From NCBI GenBank assembly GCA_035342635.1, contig DAOQXO010000050.1:1-17866 (forward strand): 17,866 nt of DNA, in the 5' to 3' direction. The stretch comes from CADEFQ01 sp035342635 (GTDB lineage Bacteria; Pseudomonadota; Gammaproteobacteria; Steroidobacterales; Steroidobacteraceae). Shown in pieces: positions 1 through 6,860 of this stretch (position 1 is the first letter of the stretch; the number at the start of each line of letters is the position of its first letter). Below the pieces are notes generated by a model. It had not been told where the DNA came from. It saw nothing but the letters and a program-made list of their open reading frames with translations, and made no database searches. Position numbers and translations under genes: made by a program.

Positions 1-722
1 TGCAGCGCGCCTACGACCAGCTGATCCACGACGTCGCGCTGCAGAACCTGCCGGTCCTGTTTGCGCTCGATCGCGCCGGCCTGGTCGGCGGCGACGGCGT
101 CACGCACCAGGGCAGCTTCGATTTCTCGTTCCTGCGCTGCATACCGAACTTCGTCGTGATGGCGCCGGCCGACGAGAACGAATGCCGCCAGATGCTCTAC
201 ACGGCGACGACGCTCGACTCGCCGGTCGCGGTGCGTTATCCGCGCGGCACGGGCCCTGGCGTGAAGATCGTGCAGCAGATGACCGCACTGCCGATCGGCA
301 AGGGTGAAGTGCGGCGCGAGGGTCGCAGCGGCCTGCTGGTGCTCGCGTGGGGCGCGCTCGTCGAGGCGGCGGTTGCGATCGGGGACCGGTTCGACGCCAC
401 CGTGGTCAACATGCGCTTCGTCAAGCCGCTCGACGACGAACTGGTGCTGCGACTTGCCGCCCGGCACCGCGCCGTGCTGACGCTCGAGGAGAACGTGGTG
501 GCTGGCGGCGCCGGCTCTGCGGTCACCGAGTTGCTGGCTGCCGAGCAGCTTGCGGTGCCGGTGCTGTCGCTCGGCATTCCCGATCGCTTCATCGAGCACG
601 GTTCGCGCGAGGACTGCCTGGAGGCAGCGGGCCTCGATACGCCGAGCCTGCTGGCGGCCACCGAGCGCTGGTGGTCTCTACTGACGGCCGGTCCGGCGCG
701 CGTCCGTATAATGGCCCCATGA
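1..722 (+). CDS. dxs: 1-deoxy-D-xylulose-5-phosphate synthase, C-terminal part (5' end outside window)
   Basis: DXS condenses pyruvate and glyceraldehyde 3-phosphate (thiamine diphosphate-dependent) to DXP, the entry to the MEP isoprenoid pathway and a precursor of thiamine and pyridoxal phosphate. The frame is open from base 3 and gives 239 residues before TGA at 720-722. The visible part starts in the central pyrimidine-binding transketolase domain, with the family stretches DRAGLVGGDGVTHQG, PNFVVMAPADENE and VAVRYPRG, and continues into the C-terminal transketolase domain (VLTLEENVVAGGAGSAV, LGIPDRFIEHG). Full-length DXS is about 620-640 residues, so roughly the last 38% is here. The stop overlaps the folE2 start as ATGA, which suggests translational coupling. 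The neighbourhood with thiL and the rib genes recalls E. coli, where dxs lies close to pgpA-thiL-nusB. Identification is very secure; only the N-terminal part is missing, because of the window edge. Confidence 0.97.
   Translation, partial: QRAYDQLIHDVALQNLPVLFALDRAGLVGGDGVTHQGSFDFSFLRCIPNFVVMAPADENECRQMLYTATTLDSPVAVRYPRGTGPGVKIVQQMTALPIGKGEVRREGRSGLLVLAWGALVEAAVAIGDRFDATVVNMRFVKPLDDELVLRLAARHRAVLTLEENVVAGGAGSAVTELLAAEQLAVPVLSLGIPDRFIEHGSREDCLEAAGLDTPSLLAATERWWSLLTAGPARVRIMAP
707..712 (+). promoter_or_regulatory. -10-like hexamer TATAAT just before folE2
   Basis: A perfect TATAAT lies inside the last codons of dxs, exactly six bases before the folE2 ATG (719). No convincing -35 is placed at 16-18 bases; CTGACG at 681-686 would leave a 20-base spacer. 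If it is used, transcription would begin at or next to the A of the start codon, giving a leaderless folE2 mRNA in addition to any dxs read-through. No Shine-Dalgarno precedes the ATG, which fits. Inference only. Confidence 0.45.
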
Positions 723-1522
723 CGCCACCAATAGAGGACGTGCAGGGACGCGCCGACAGTCGCAGGATTCCGATCAACAAAGTCGGCATCAAGGACATCG
801 CGCACCCGGTGCGCGTCAAGGACCGCGCCGAGGGCGAGCAGCACACGATCGCCACCTTCAACATGTACGTGAACCTGCCCCACAACTTCAAGGGCACGCA
901 CATGTCGCGCTTCGTCGAGATCCTGCACGCGCAGCGCGAGATTTCGGTGGACTCCTTCCGCGCGATGCTCGCGGAGATGACCCGCCGGCTCGAAGCCGAC
1001 GCCGGCCACATCGAGATGTCCTTCCCGTTCTTCGTCATGAAGGCCGCGCCGGTGTCCGGTGTGAAGAGCCTGATGGACTACCGCGCGACGCTGATCGGCG
1101 AACATCGCCGCGGCGAGAACACGCTGTGGCTCAAGGTGGTCGTGCCGGTCACCAGCCTGTGCCCGTGCTCGAAGAAGATCTCCGAACGCGGCGCGCACAA
1201 CCAGCGCTCGCACGTCACGATCGAAGTGAAGCTGCGCACGCACATGTGGATCGAGGAACTGATCGAAGTCGCCGAATCGGAGGCGTCGAGCGAGCTGTAC
1301 GGGATTCTGAAGCGCCCCGACGAGAAGCACGTGACCGAGCACGCCTACGACAATCCGAAATTCGTCGAGGACCTGGTGCGCGATGTCGCAGTGCGCCTCA
1401 ATCGCGACGACCGGATCGCTGCCTACACCATCGAGGCCGAAAACTTCGAATCGATCCACAACCATTCGGCCTACGCGCTGATCGAGCGCAACAAGGACGA
1501 CGAAGCCGCGTCGGGTCGATAG
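719..1522 (+). CDS. folE2: GTP cyclohydrolase I, type IB (FolE2)
   Basis: FolE2 converts GTP to 7,8-dihydroneopterin triphosphate, the first step of folate synthesis and also of queuosine synthesis. It belongs to the COG1469 family, unrelated in sequence to FolE and active without zinc. The protein has 267 residues, the usual family length. The region around residues 146-166 (SLCPCSKKISERGAHNQRSH) carries Cys148 and His160. Glu202 and His247 lie further on; these correspond, with an offset of one, to the metal ligands I recall for the Neisseria enzyme. ATG at 719 is chosen because it starts the conserved N-terminal region and overlaps the dxs stop (ATGA). In many bacteria folE2 is a Zur-controlled backup for FolE, but no Zur-like palindrome is visible here and it sits in a housekeeping operon, so it may be the main GTP cyclohydrolase I of this organism (inference). 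Confidence 0.96.
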   Translation: MTPPIEDVQGRADSRRIPINKVGIKDIAHPVRVKDRAEGEQHTIATFNMYVNLPHNFKGTHMSRFVEILHAQREISVDSFRAMLAEMTRRLEADAGHIEMSFPFFVMKAAPVSGVKSLMDYRATLIGEHRRGENTLWLKVVVPVTSLCPCSKKISERGAHNQRSHVTIEVKLRTHMWIEELIEVAESEASSELYGILKRPDEKHVTEHAYDNPKFVEDLVRDVAVRLNRDDRIAAYTIEAENFESIHNHSAYALIERNKDDEAASGR

Positions 1523-1523
1523 C

Positions 1524-1545
1524 GCCGGCGCGGAAAGGCGCCGGC
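1524..1545 (+). terminator. GC-rich stem-loop after folE2
   Basis: A perfect 8-bp stem (GCCGGCGC / GCGCCGGC) with a six-base GGAAAG loop begins two bases after the folE2 stop codon. No run of T follows, so it is not a classical intrinsic terminator. It may mark the 3' end of the dxs-folE2 transcript by slowing polymerase or blocking exonucleases. The stem is seen directly; the role is inferred. Confidence 0.5.
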
Positions 1546-1571
1546 CACGGATCCGCCCGGGGGTACAGATC

Positions 1572-2395
1572 CTGGACAGCAGCCAAACGCCGGTCTCGCT
1601 TGCCCCCTACAGGCCCGTGGAACTGCCGGGCATGATGCGTGTCGGGCGCGACCACGATGGCGGCTACGTGCTGCCGCGCGACGTCATCGAACGCAGCCAC
1701 ACGCTGCTCAGCCTCGGCGTGAACGACGACTGGTCGTTCGAGGAGGCCGCCTAGAGATCAATGCGGGGCTGCGCGTCACCTGCGTCGACGGAACGACGGG
1801 CATGAAACCCATTCTCGCGAAGGCGCTGAAGCGCTTTCCGCAGATGATCGGCCACGCACTGACGCTTCAGTTCTACAAGGCGCGACGCGACCTGGGCTGC
1901 GTGCTGAAACCCATCGGGTTCCGGCGGTTCTTCTCCAGGCACGAATTGTTGCCGTTGATGGTGGGCCCGGCGGATGCCCCTGGCTGGATCTCATTGCCCG
2001 CGCTGCTCGAGCGTGCCACGTCGGGCCATCGGGGTTGGGTCCTGCTGAAGGTCGACATCGAAGGTGGCGAATACGCCGCGCTCCCCGCGGCGGTCCGGCA
2101 CATGGAGCGTGTGTCCGCATTGCTGATCGAATTCCACGCCCTCGATCGGGAGTGGGACACATTCGCGCGATGCATGCGGGAGCTCGCGCCGCGGTTCCAC
2201 ATCGCCCATATCCACGGCAACAACTTCGATCCCTGCATCCGGGGCACCCGCGTGCCGCAGACCATCGAGTTGACGCTCGTGAACCGCGCGCTGGTTCCCG
2301 GAGAGCCGCAACCATCGACCCGGGGCTTTCCGAGCCCGGGCCTCGACATGCCCAACACGCGCAAGCGGCCTGAATTGCAGCTCACCTTCGACTGA
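1572..2395 (+). pseudogene. FkbM-like SAM-dependent methyltransferase, frameshifted
   Basis: Two adjacent reading frames together read as one protein. From about 1572 to the TAG at 1752-1754, one frame encodes a start typical of the family (MRVGRDHDGGYVLP, then LLSLGVNDDWSFEEAA). The next frame, entered at 1751, continues as LEINAGLRVTCVDGTTG and runs to TGA at 2393-2395. It includes the FkbM-type segment LLKVDIEGGEY (about 2043-2075), then LLIEFHALDREW and HIAHIHGNNFDP. Restoring one base between 1749 and 1752 would join the halves, so a one-base deletion or an assembly error is the simplest reading. No ATG lies in frame before 1632; a GTG at 1617 or an alternative start near 1572 is possible, so the 5' end is unresolved. 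The downstream half alone (ATG 1802, 197 residues) lacks the N-terminal SAM-binding motif and is unlikely to be active. The substrate is unknown. Confidence 0.75.
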
Positions 2396-2401
2396 AGCCG
2401 C

Positions 2402-2407
2402 TATCAT
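2402..2407 (+). promoter_or_regulatory. possible -10 (TATCAT) for the S9 peptidase gene
   Basis: TATCAT matches five of six bases of the sigma70 -10 consensus and lies 31 bases before the ATG at 2439, just after the methyltransferase stop. The only -35-like sequence, TTGCAG at 2375-2380, would need a 21-base spacer, which is too long, so the call is weak. Confidence 0.3.
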
Positions 2408-2424
2408 TGCGCCAGACTCAGCGC

Positions 2425-2432
2425 AAGGAAGG
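2425..2432 (+). promoter_or_regulatory. Shine-Dalgarno for the S9 peptidase gene
   Basis: AAGGAAGG ends six bases before ATG 2439. It fixes the start at the codon that gives a complete signal peptide. Confidence 0.65.
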
Positions 2433-2438
2433 CACGCC

Positions 2439-4535
2439 ATGCACCTGCCAAGAAGCGGACTGGCATTTTTCGTTCTGTCGATCGGCGGCATGCTCCATGC
2501 GGGCGCCACCGCTCTCGATCCGGCATCGATCGCGAAGATTCCCTTCGTCGGTGACGTGCAGATCAGCGCCGACGGCAAGCGCATCGCGTATGTCGTGACG
2601 CATGCCGACCTCAAGAAGGACGGCTACCAGAGCGATATCTGGCTGATCGACGGCGAGAGCGCGCCGCGCCTGCTGGTGGGCGGCGCGAAGGACGACGCGC
2701 GGCCGCGCTGGTCACCGGACGGCTCGCGGCTCGCGTTCATTTCCGACCGCGCCGAAAAACGCCAGATCCACATCCTCGACATGCGCGGCGGCGAGGCCTG
2801 GCCGCTGACCAGCGAGAAAGCGGGAGCCGGCGCCTTTGCCTGGTCACCCGACGGCAAGCGCATCGCCTACCTCGCGCGCCCCGCCCCCGCGAACGACGGC
2901 GAAGAGCCGAAGGGCGCCGGCAAGGCGCGCATCACCGAACGCCTGTATTACCGCGTCGACGGCGCGCCGGGCTTCCTGCCCGAGCAGCGCTCGCAGCTGT
3001 GGGTGGTCGATGTCTCGCCCGAACACGGCGCGCCGCTCGGTCCGCTGTGGGACGGCCGCACGGAACCCTCCGAGCCGGCATGGACCACGGACGGCGAGGC
3101 GCTGCTGTTCAGCGCACTGCCCGATCCGAATCCGCCGGTGGCGCCGGTCAACAGTGAGCTGTTCAGGGTACGGGTCGCGGCCGGCAGCCAGGCGGTCGCC
3201 CTCACGGTGCGCGACGGGCCGGACAACGGCCCGGTCGCCGTCGCGCGCGACGGCCGTGTCGCCTGGACCGGCTTCGACGATACCGTACCGCGGCGCAGCT
3301 CGACCACGACACGCCTGTATGCCGCACCGCTCGGTGCTGGCGGACTCGGTGCCATCGCCAACGTCACCGCCGGCTTCGATCGCAATGTCGGCGAGACTTC
3401 GATGAGCGATGTGCCGCCACCCACCGGCGGGCCGGGGGCGCGGGCGCGGTTCGACGCGAGTGGCCGGACACTGTATTTCATCGCGGCCGATCGCGGCCTC
3501 GCGCAGCTCTATCGCATCGCCGCGCGTGGCGGCGAGCCGCAATCGATCTCCGCGCAGCTGCGCGGCGACCTGCGCGAGTTCTCGATCGCCTCTGGCGGGC
3601 GCATCGCGGCGGTGTTCGGTTCGGCGACGGAGCCGTATGAGGTCTGGACTGCCGACCGGCCCGGCGGCAAGTGGACCCGGCGCACGAGCCATGGCCACGA
3701 TGCGTTCGCCGGCACCACGCTGCTGCCCTACGAGGAATTGTGGGTCGAATCCTTCGATGGCACGCGCATCCAGGCGTGGCTGCTGAAACCGCCCGGCTTC
3801 GATCCGGCGCGGCGCCACCCGCTGCTGCTGTACATCCACGGCGGCCCGCATGCGATGTACGGCGAGGGCTTCTTCCACGAGTTCCAGATGCTCGCCCATG
3901 CCGGCCTGATGGTGCTGATCGCCAACCCGCGCGGCAGCACCGGCTATGGCGAGGAATTCGCGAACAGCGTCCAGTACCGCTATCCCGGCGACGACTATCG
4001 CGACCTGATGGCGGTGCTCGATGCGGTGATCGCCCGTGGCCACGTCGATACCGCGCGACTCGGCGTCGGCGGCGGCAGTGGCGGCGGCGTGCTGACGAGC
4101 TGGACGATCGCGCAGACGGATCGATTCGCGGCCGCGCTGGTCGAACGCCCGGTGGTGGATTTCGCGTCGCACACCGTGGTCGCCGATCTCAGCAGCATGT
4201 TCGCGCAGCGCTGGTTCCACGACCTGCCGTGGCGCTCGCCGCAGGAATACTTCGAGCGCTCGCCGATCAACTTCGTGGACAGGGTGAAGACACCGGTACT
4301 CGTGATCCAGAGCGAGCAGGACTATCGCACGCCACCCGACCAGGGCATCGGCTATTACAACGCACTCAGGATGCTCGACAAGCCGGCGAGGCTCGTGCTG
4401 TTCCCTAATTCATCGCACGGCCTGTCACGCAACGGCCCGCCCAGCCAGCGGATCGAGCGGCTCGGGATCATCCGCGACTGGTTTACGGAGCGGCTTCTGC
4501 CGCCACCCGCTGCTCGGCATTCTGCAGGCGACTGA
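2439..4535 (+). CDS. exported S9 family prolyl oligopeptidase / acylaminoacyl-peptidase-like serine peptidase
   Basis: The 698-residue protein has the two-part S9 plan: an N-terminal seven-bladed beta-propeller (about 26-420) with TolB/WD40-like strands (RWSPDGSRLAFISDR, AWSPDGKRIAYLAR) and a C-terminal alpha/beta-hydrolase (about 430-690). The catalytic triad is visible as Ser547 in GGGSGGG, Asp628 in SEQDYRTP and His660 in SSHG, with the oxyanion-side HGGPH at about 465-469. The usual GGSYGG is GGSGGG here, so a Gly replaces the common Tyr. Residues 1-25 look like a Sec signal peptide (basic start, hydrophobic core, ATA before the likely cut), so the enzyme probably acts in the periplasm or outside the cell on peptides or blocked N-termini. 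A good Shine-Dalgarno precedes the ATG. The last 53 bp overlap the opposite-strand kinase gene. Exact specificity (dipeptidyl, acylaminoacyl or oligopeptidase) cannot be read from sequence. Confidence 0.92.
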   Translation: MHLPRSGLAFFVLSIGGMLHAGATALDPASIAKIPFVGDVQISADGKRIAYVVTHADLKKDGYQSDIWLIDGESAPRLLVGGAKDDARPRWSPDGSRLAFISDRAEKRQIHILDMRGGEAWPLTSEKAGAGAFAWSPDGKRIAYLARPAPANDGEEPKGAGKARITERLYYRVDGAPGFLPEQRSQLWVVDVSPEHGAPLGPLWDGRTEPSEPAWTTDGEALLFSALPDPNPPVAPVNSELFRVRVAAGSQAVALTVRDGPDNGPVAVARDGRVAWTGFDDTVPRRSSTTTRLYAAPLGAGGLGAIANVTAGFDRNVGETSMSDVPPPTGGPGARARFDASGRTLYFIAADRGLAQLYRIAARGGEPQSISAQLRGDLREFSIASGGRIAAVFGSATEPYEVWTADRPGGKWTRRTSHGHDAFAGTTLLPYEELWVESFDGTRIQAWLLKPPGFDPARRHPLLLYIHGGPHAMYGEGFFHEFQMLAHAGLMVLIANPRGSTGYGEEFANSVQYRYPGDDYRDLMAVLDAVIARGHVDTARLGVGGGSGGGVLTSWTIAQTDRFAAALVERPVVDFASHTVVADLSSMFAQRWFHDLPWRSPQEYFERSPINFVDRVKTPVLVIQSEQDYRTPPDQGIGYYNALRMLDKPARLVLFPNSSHGLSRNGPPSQRIERLGIIRDWFTERLLPPPAARHSAGD
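4483..4535. other. 53-bp tail-to-tail overlap of two coding sequences
   Basis: The S9 peptidase (plus) ends at 4535 and the kinase (minus) ends at 4483, so the same 53 bp encode the C-termini of both proteins. Both tails follow recognisable domains. No terminator can lie between the genes, so their transcripts must overlap as antisense RNAs. Confidence 0.85.
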
Positions 4536-5802
4536 TCATGCCGCGCAGGAACACTCGGTTGAAGCGCAGCTGGCAGGACGCCGAGACCTGCTCGAGCAGC
4601 GTCGAGCTGACCTTGAGCACCGTGACCGGGCCGTTGGCCCTGACCGTGGCGGTGCGCTTGGCGCCCTGCACATAGCTGGTTTCGCCGAAACAGTCGCCAC
4701 TCTCGAGCACGCCGAGGCGCCGTCCGTGGCGCTCTACGACGCACTCGCCGGCTACGACGACGTAGAACCGGTCATCCATCTCGCCTTCCTTGACGATCTC
4801 TTCCGACCCTGCGTAATCCTGCCAATTGCTCGCGCGCAGCACTTCCCAGATCTCGGCGTGCGAAAACTCGTGGAAAAACTTCAGCCGTCGCAGTGTCGCG
4901 AACTGCTCCTGCTGGTCGATGCGCGCGTGGCGCTGGCGCAGCTTCTGGTGCACGCGGGTGAGTTCGGCCGCGAGATCGAGGCCACTCTTGTAGCGCTTGT
5001 CGGGGCTCTTCTGCAGCGCCGTCGCGACCACGGCCTCGAGCTCTTCCGGTACATCCGGCGCGAGCGTGTGGATCGGCGGGGGCGTCGCATACACGATCTG
5101 GTGCAGCAGCTTGGCAAGGTTGCCGGCGCGGAACGGCCGCACGCCGGCGAGCATCTCGTACATCACGGCGCCGAGCGAGTAGAGGTCCGAGCGGCTCGTG
5201 AGCTCGAGGCTCTGCACCTGCTCGGGCGACATGTACGAGGGGCTGCCGGCGATGCCCTCGATGCGCGAGATGTCCGAATCGGCGACCAGCGCGATGCCGA
5301 AGTCGATGATGCGTACGTCGTTGTCCTGCGTCAGCATGATGTTCGACGGCTTGATGTCGCGATGGATCACGCCACGCGAGTGCGCGTAGTTGAGCGCCTT
5401 GGCGCACTTGTAGATGATCTCGACGACATCGTCGATGCGCAGCAGGTTGTCTGACTTGCAGTAGGCCGCGAGTGTGCGCGCGCCGTGCACGTGCTCGGTG
5501 ACGATGTAGCAGTGGCCGTTTTCCTCGCCGGCGTCGTAGATCGGCAGGATGTGCGGGTGCTGCAGCATGCCGACCATGTGCGCTTCGGACAGGAACATCT
5601 TGCGCGAGATGCGCGCGCGCTCCTCGTCACCGCCCGCGTCGATGCTGTAGACCTTGATCGCGACGTCGCGGCCATAGTACGGATCGTGCGAGAGGTAAAC
5701 GGTGCCGGTACTGCCCTTGCCGACCTCGTTGATGATCACGTACTTGCCGATCTTGTCGGGAACCTTGTCGTGCTGATTTGCTCTGGGGGCGGGAGTGGCC
5801 AT
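4483..5802 (-). CDS. Ser/Thr protein kinase with C-terminal cyclic-nucleotide-binding domain
   Basis: This 439-residue cytoplasmic protein joins a Hanks-type kinase to a cNMP-binding domain. Kinase (about 20-290): glycine loop GKGSTGTV (28-35), Lys50 in VAIK, Glu73 as candidate helix-C glutamate, HRDIKPSN with Asp149, DFG 167-169, SPE 192-194 and the SDLYSLG segment. All expected catalytic residues are present. The C-terminal domain (about 300-425) has a phosphate-binding cassette with FGE (Glu374) followed after eight residues by Arg383 in RTATV, the residues that hold the cyclic phosphate in CRP/PKA/PKG-type domains. No membrane segment or PASTA repeat is seen. The order is the reverse of eukaryotic PKG (cNMP domains first). 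It lies on the same strand as thiL, 88 bp downstream, where pgpA often sits in gammaproteobacteria. No Shine-Dalgarno is evident; TATCCT lies eight bases before the ATG. Binding of cAMP or cGMP and the kinase targets are not known. Confidence 0.93.
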   Translation of the reverse strand: MATPAPRANQHDKVPDKIGKYVIINEVGKGSTGTVYLSHDPYYGRDVAIKVYSIDAGGDEERARISRKMFLSEAHMVGMLQHPHILPIYDAGEENGHCYIVTEHVHGARTLAAYCKSDNLLRIDDVVEIIYKCAKALNYAHSRGVIHRDIKPSNIMLTQDNDVRIIDFGIALVADSDISRIEGIAGSPSYMSPEQVQSLELTSRSDLYSLGAVMYEMLAGVRPFRAGNLAKLLHQIVYATPPPIHTLAPDVPEELEAVVATALQKSPDKRYKSGLDLAAELTRVHQKLRQRHARIDQQEQFATLRRLKFFHEFSHAEIWEVLRASNWQDYAGSEEIVKEGEMDDRFYVVVAGECVVERHGRRLGVLESGDCFGETSYVQGAKRTATVRANGPVTVLKVSSTLLEQVSASCQLRFNRVFLRGMISRLQNAEQRVAAEAAP

Positions 5803-5820
5803 CGCTCGGCAGGATAGGTG

Positions 5821-5834
5821 CGCCTCCGGAGGCG
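5821..5834. repeat. 14-bp perfect palindrome upstream of the kinase gene
   Basis: CGCCTCCGGAGGCG reads the same on both strands and lies 18 bases upstream of the kinase ATG (5802). It could be an operator half-pair, an RNA hairpin in the thiL-to-kinase gap, or chance in GC-rich DNA. The GGAGG within it is too far (about 20 bases) to serve as Shine-Dalgarno for ATG 5802. Confidence 0.4.
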
Positions 5835-5878
5835 ATCTGTGATGCGCCTCGCGGATCGCCCGGGGCCCGTGCGGGCTG

Positions 5879-5893
5879 TGACGCGTGGCGTCA
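5879..5893. repeat. inverted repeat overlapping the thiL stop codon
   Basis: TGACGC and GCGTCA are exact inverted copies separated by GTG. The right arm includes the thiL stop (5891-5893 on the minus strand). A hairpin here, with a second GC-rich repeat (GCCCG...CGGGC, about 5866-5876), could partly terminate or stabilise the long rib-thiL transcript before the kinase gene. There is no T-run. Confidence 0.4.
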
Positions 5894-6847
5894 GACCCTG
5901 AAGTGATCGAAGCCGGAATGCGAGAACTCGATCACATTGTCGCCCCGCCGCAGCCGCAGGCCGGGTGCTTCGACGATGCGTCCGATCGCGGTACAGGGCA
6001 GGCCCGCGAGGGCACCGAGTCGGGCGGGCGGCACCGTGAAGCACAGTTCGTAATCGTCGCCGCCAGTGAGTGCGTACTGCCCGGCGGCATCGTCGCCGAC
6101 GCAGGCGCGCAGCGCGTCGGACAGCGGCAGCAGTGCGTGGTCGATCTCCGCGCCGCAGTGGCTCGCCTGCGCGAGCTTGGCGAGATCGCCGGCGAGCCCG
6201 TCCGAAATATCGATGCAGGCGCTCGCGATGCCGACGAGGCGCAGGCCGATGTCGGCGCGCGGCTGCGGAAAGAGGAAGCGCTGGCGCAGCCCCTCGATTG
6301 CCGCCGCCGGCGCGTCGACTCGCGGCTCATGCCCCTGCAGCAATGCCAGCCCGCACGCGGCCTCGCCGGGCGTACCGGTGACATGCACGATGTCGCCCGC
6401 GCGTGCGCCGGTGCGCAGCAGCGCCTGTCGCTGCGGCACGAAGCCGAGCACCTGAACGGTGACCGACAGCGGTCCCGACGTCGTGTCTCCTCCGACGAGT
6501 TGCACGCCATGCGCGCGTGCGAGCTCGCCGAAGCCCCGGGTGAACGCGGCGAGCCAGGACTCATCGGCTCGCGGCAGCGTCAGGGCGAGGAGTGCCCAGG
6601 CGGGGGTTGCGCCCATTGCCGCGATGTCGCTCAGGTTCACGGCGAGCGCGCGGTGGCCGATCGAGCGCGCGTCCGAACCGGCCGGGAAGTGCACGCCCTC
6701 GACCAGCGTGTCGACCACGGCGACGAGGTCCTGTCCGGGCGGCGGCATCAGTACCGCGCCGTCGTCGCCGACACCCGTGCGCACGTCGGCGCGCGCTCCC
6801 ACGTCACGGAAGTAAGCGTCGATCAGGCCGAATTCGGACAGCGGCAT
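5891..6847 (-). CDS. thiL: thiamine-monophosphate kinase
   Basis: ThiL phosphorylates thiamine monophosphate with ATP to give the active cofactor thiamine diphosphate, the last step of the pathway. The 318-residue protein shows the PurM-like kinase motifs: SEFGLIDAYF at the N-terminus, GVGDDGAV (25-32, metal/ATP-binding Asp28-Asp29), VDTLVEGVHF, NLSDIAAMGA (71-80), GGDTT (119-123), IDISDGLAGDL and LTGGDDYEL near the C-terminus. The open frame extends 16 codons further upstream (to 6895), but that part would overlap nusB and is not family-like, so ATG 6847 is preferred; it lies 13 bp after the nusB stop. The Shine-Dalgarno is poor, which suggests coupling to nusB. The nusB-thiL order is standard in gammaproteobacteria. 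The usual next gene, pgpA, is absent here and the cNMP-domain kinase follows instead. Confidence 0.96.
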   Translation of the reverse strand: MPLSEFGLIDAYFRDVGARADVRTGVGDDGAVLMPPPGQDLVAVVDTLVEGVHFPAGSDARSIGHRALAVNLSDIAAMGATPAWALLALTLPRADESWLAAFTRGFGELARAHGVQLVGGDTTSGPLSVTVQVLGFVPQRQALLRTGARAGDIVHVTGTPGEAACGLALLQGHEPRVDAPAAAIEGLRQRFLFPQPRADIGLRLVGIASACIDISDGLAGDLAKLAQASHCGAEIDHALLPLSDALRACVGDDAAGQYALTGGDDYELCFTVPPARLGALAGLPCTAIGRIVEAPGLRLRRGDNVIEFSHSGFDHFRV

Positions 6848-6860
6848 CGCGGCATCCGCG

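Noticed and set aside
690..722. Zur operator before folE2
   Set aside because: No AT-rich palindrome of the Zur type is present; only the TATAAT stands out.
1740..1760. Programmed -1 ribosomal frameshift in the methyltransferase
   Set aside because: The junction (GAG GCC GCC TAG) has no slippery heptamer, and no obvious downstream stimulatory structure was recognised. A deletion is simpler.
2836..4408. Long open frames on both strands opposite or within the S9 peptidase gene (up to 458 codons)
   Set aside because: They are Arg/Ala/His-rich translations without motifs, typical of shadow frames in GC-rich DNA. The peptidase frame has a full signal peptide and catalytic triad.
5821..5834. GGAGG within the palindrome as the kinase ribosome-binding site
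   Set aside because: It lies about 20 bases before ATG 5802, and there is no in-frame ATG, GTG or TTG at a suitable distance.
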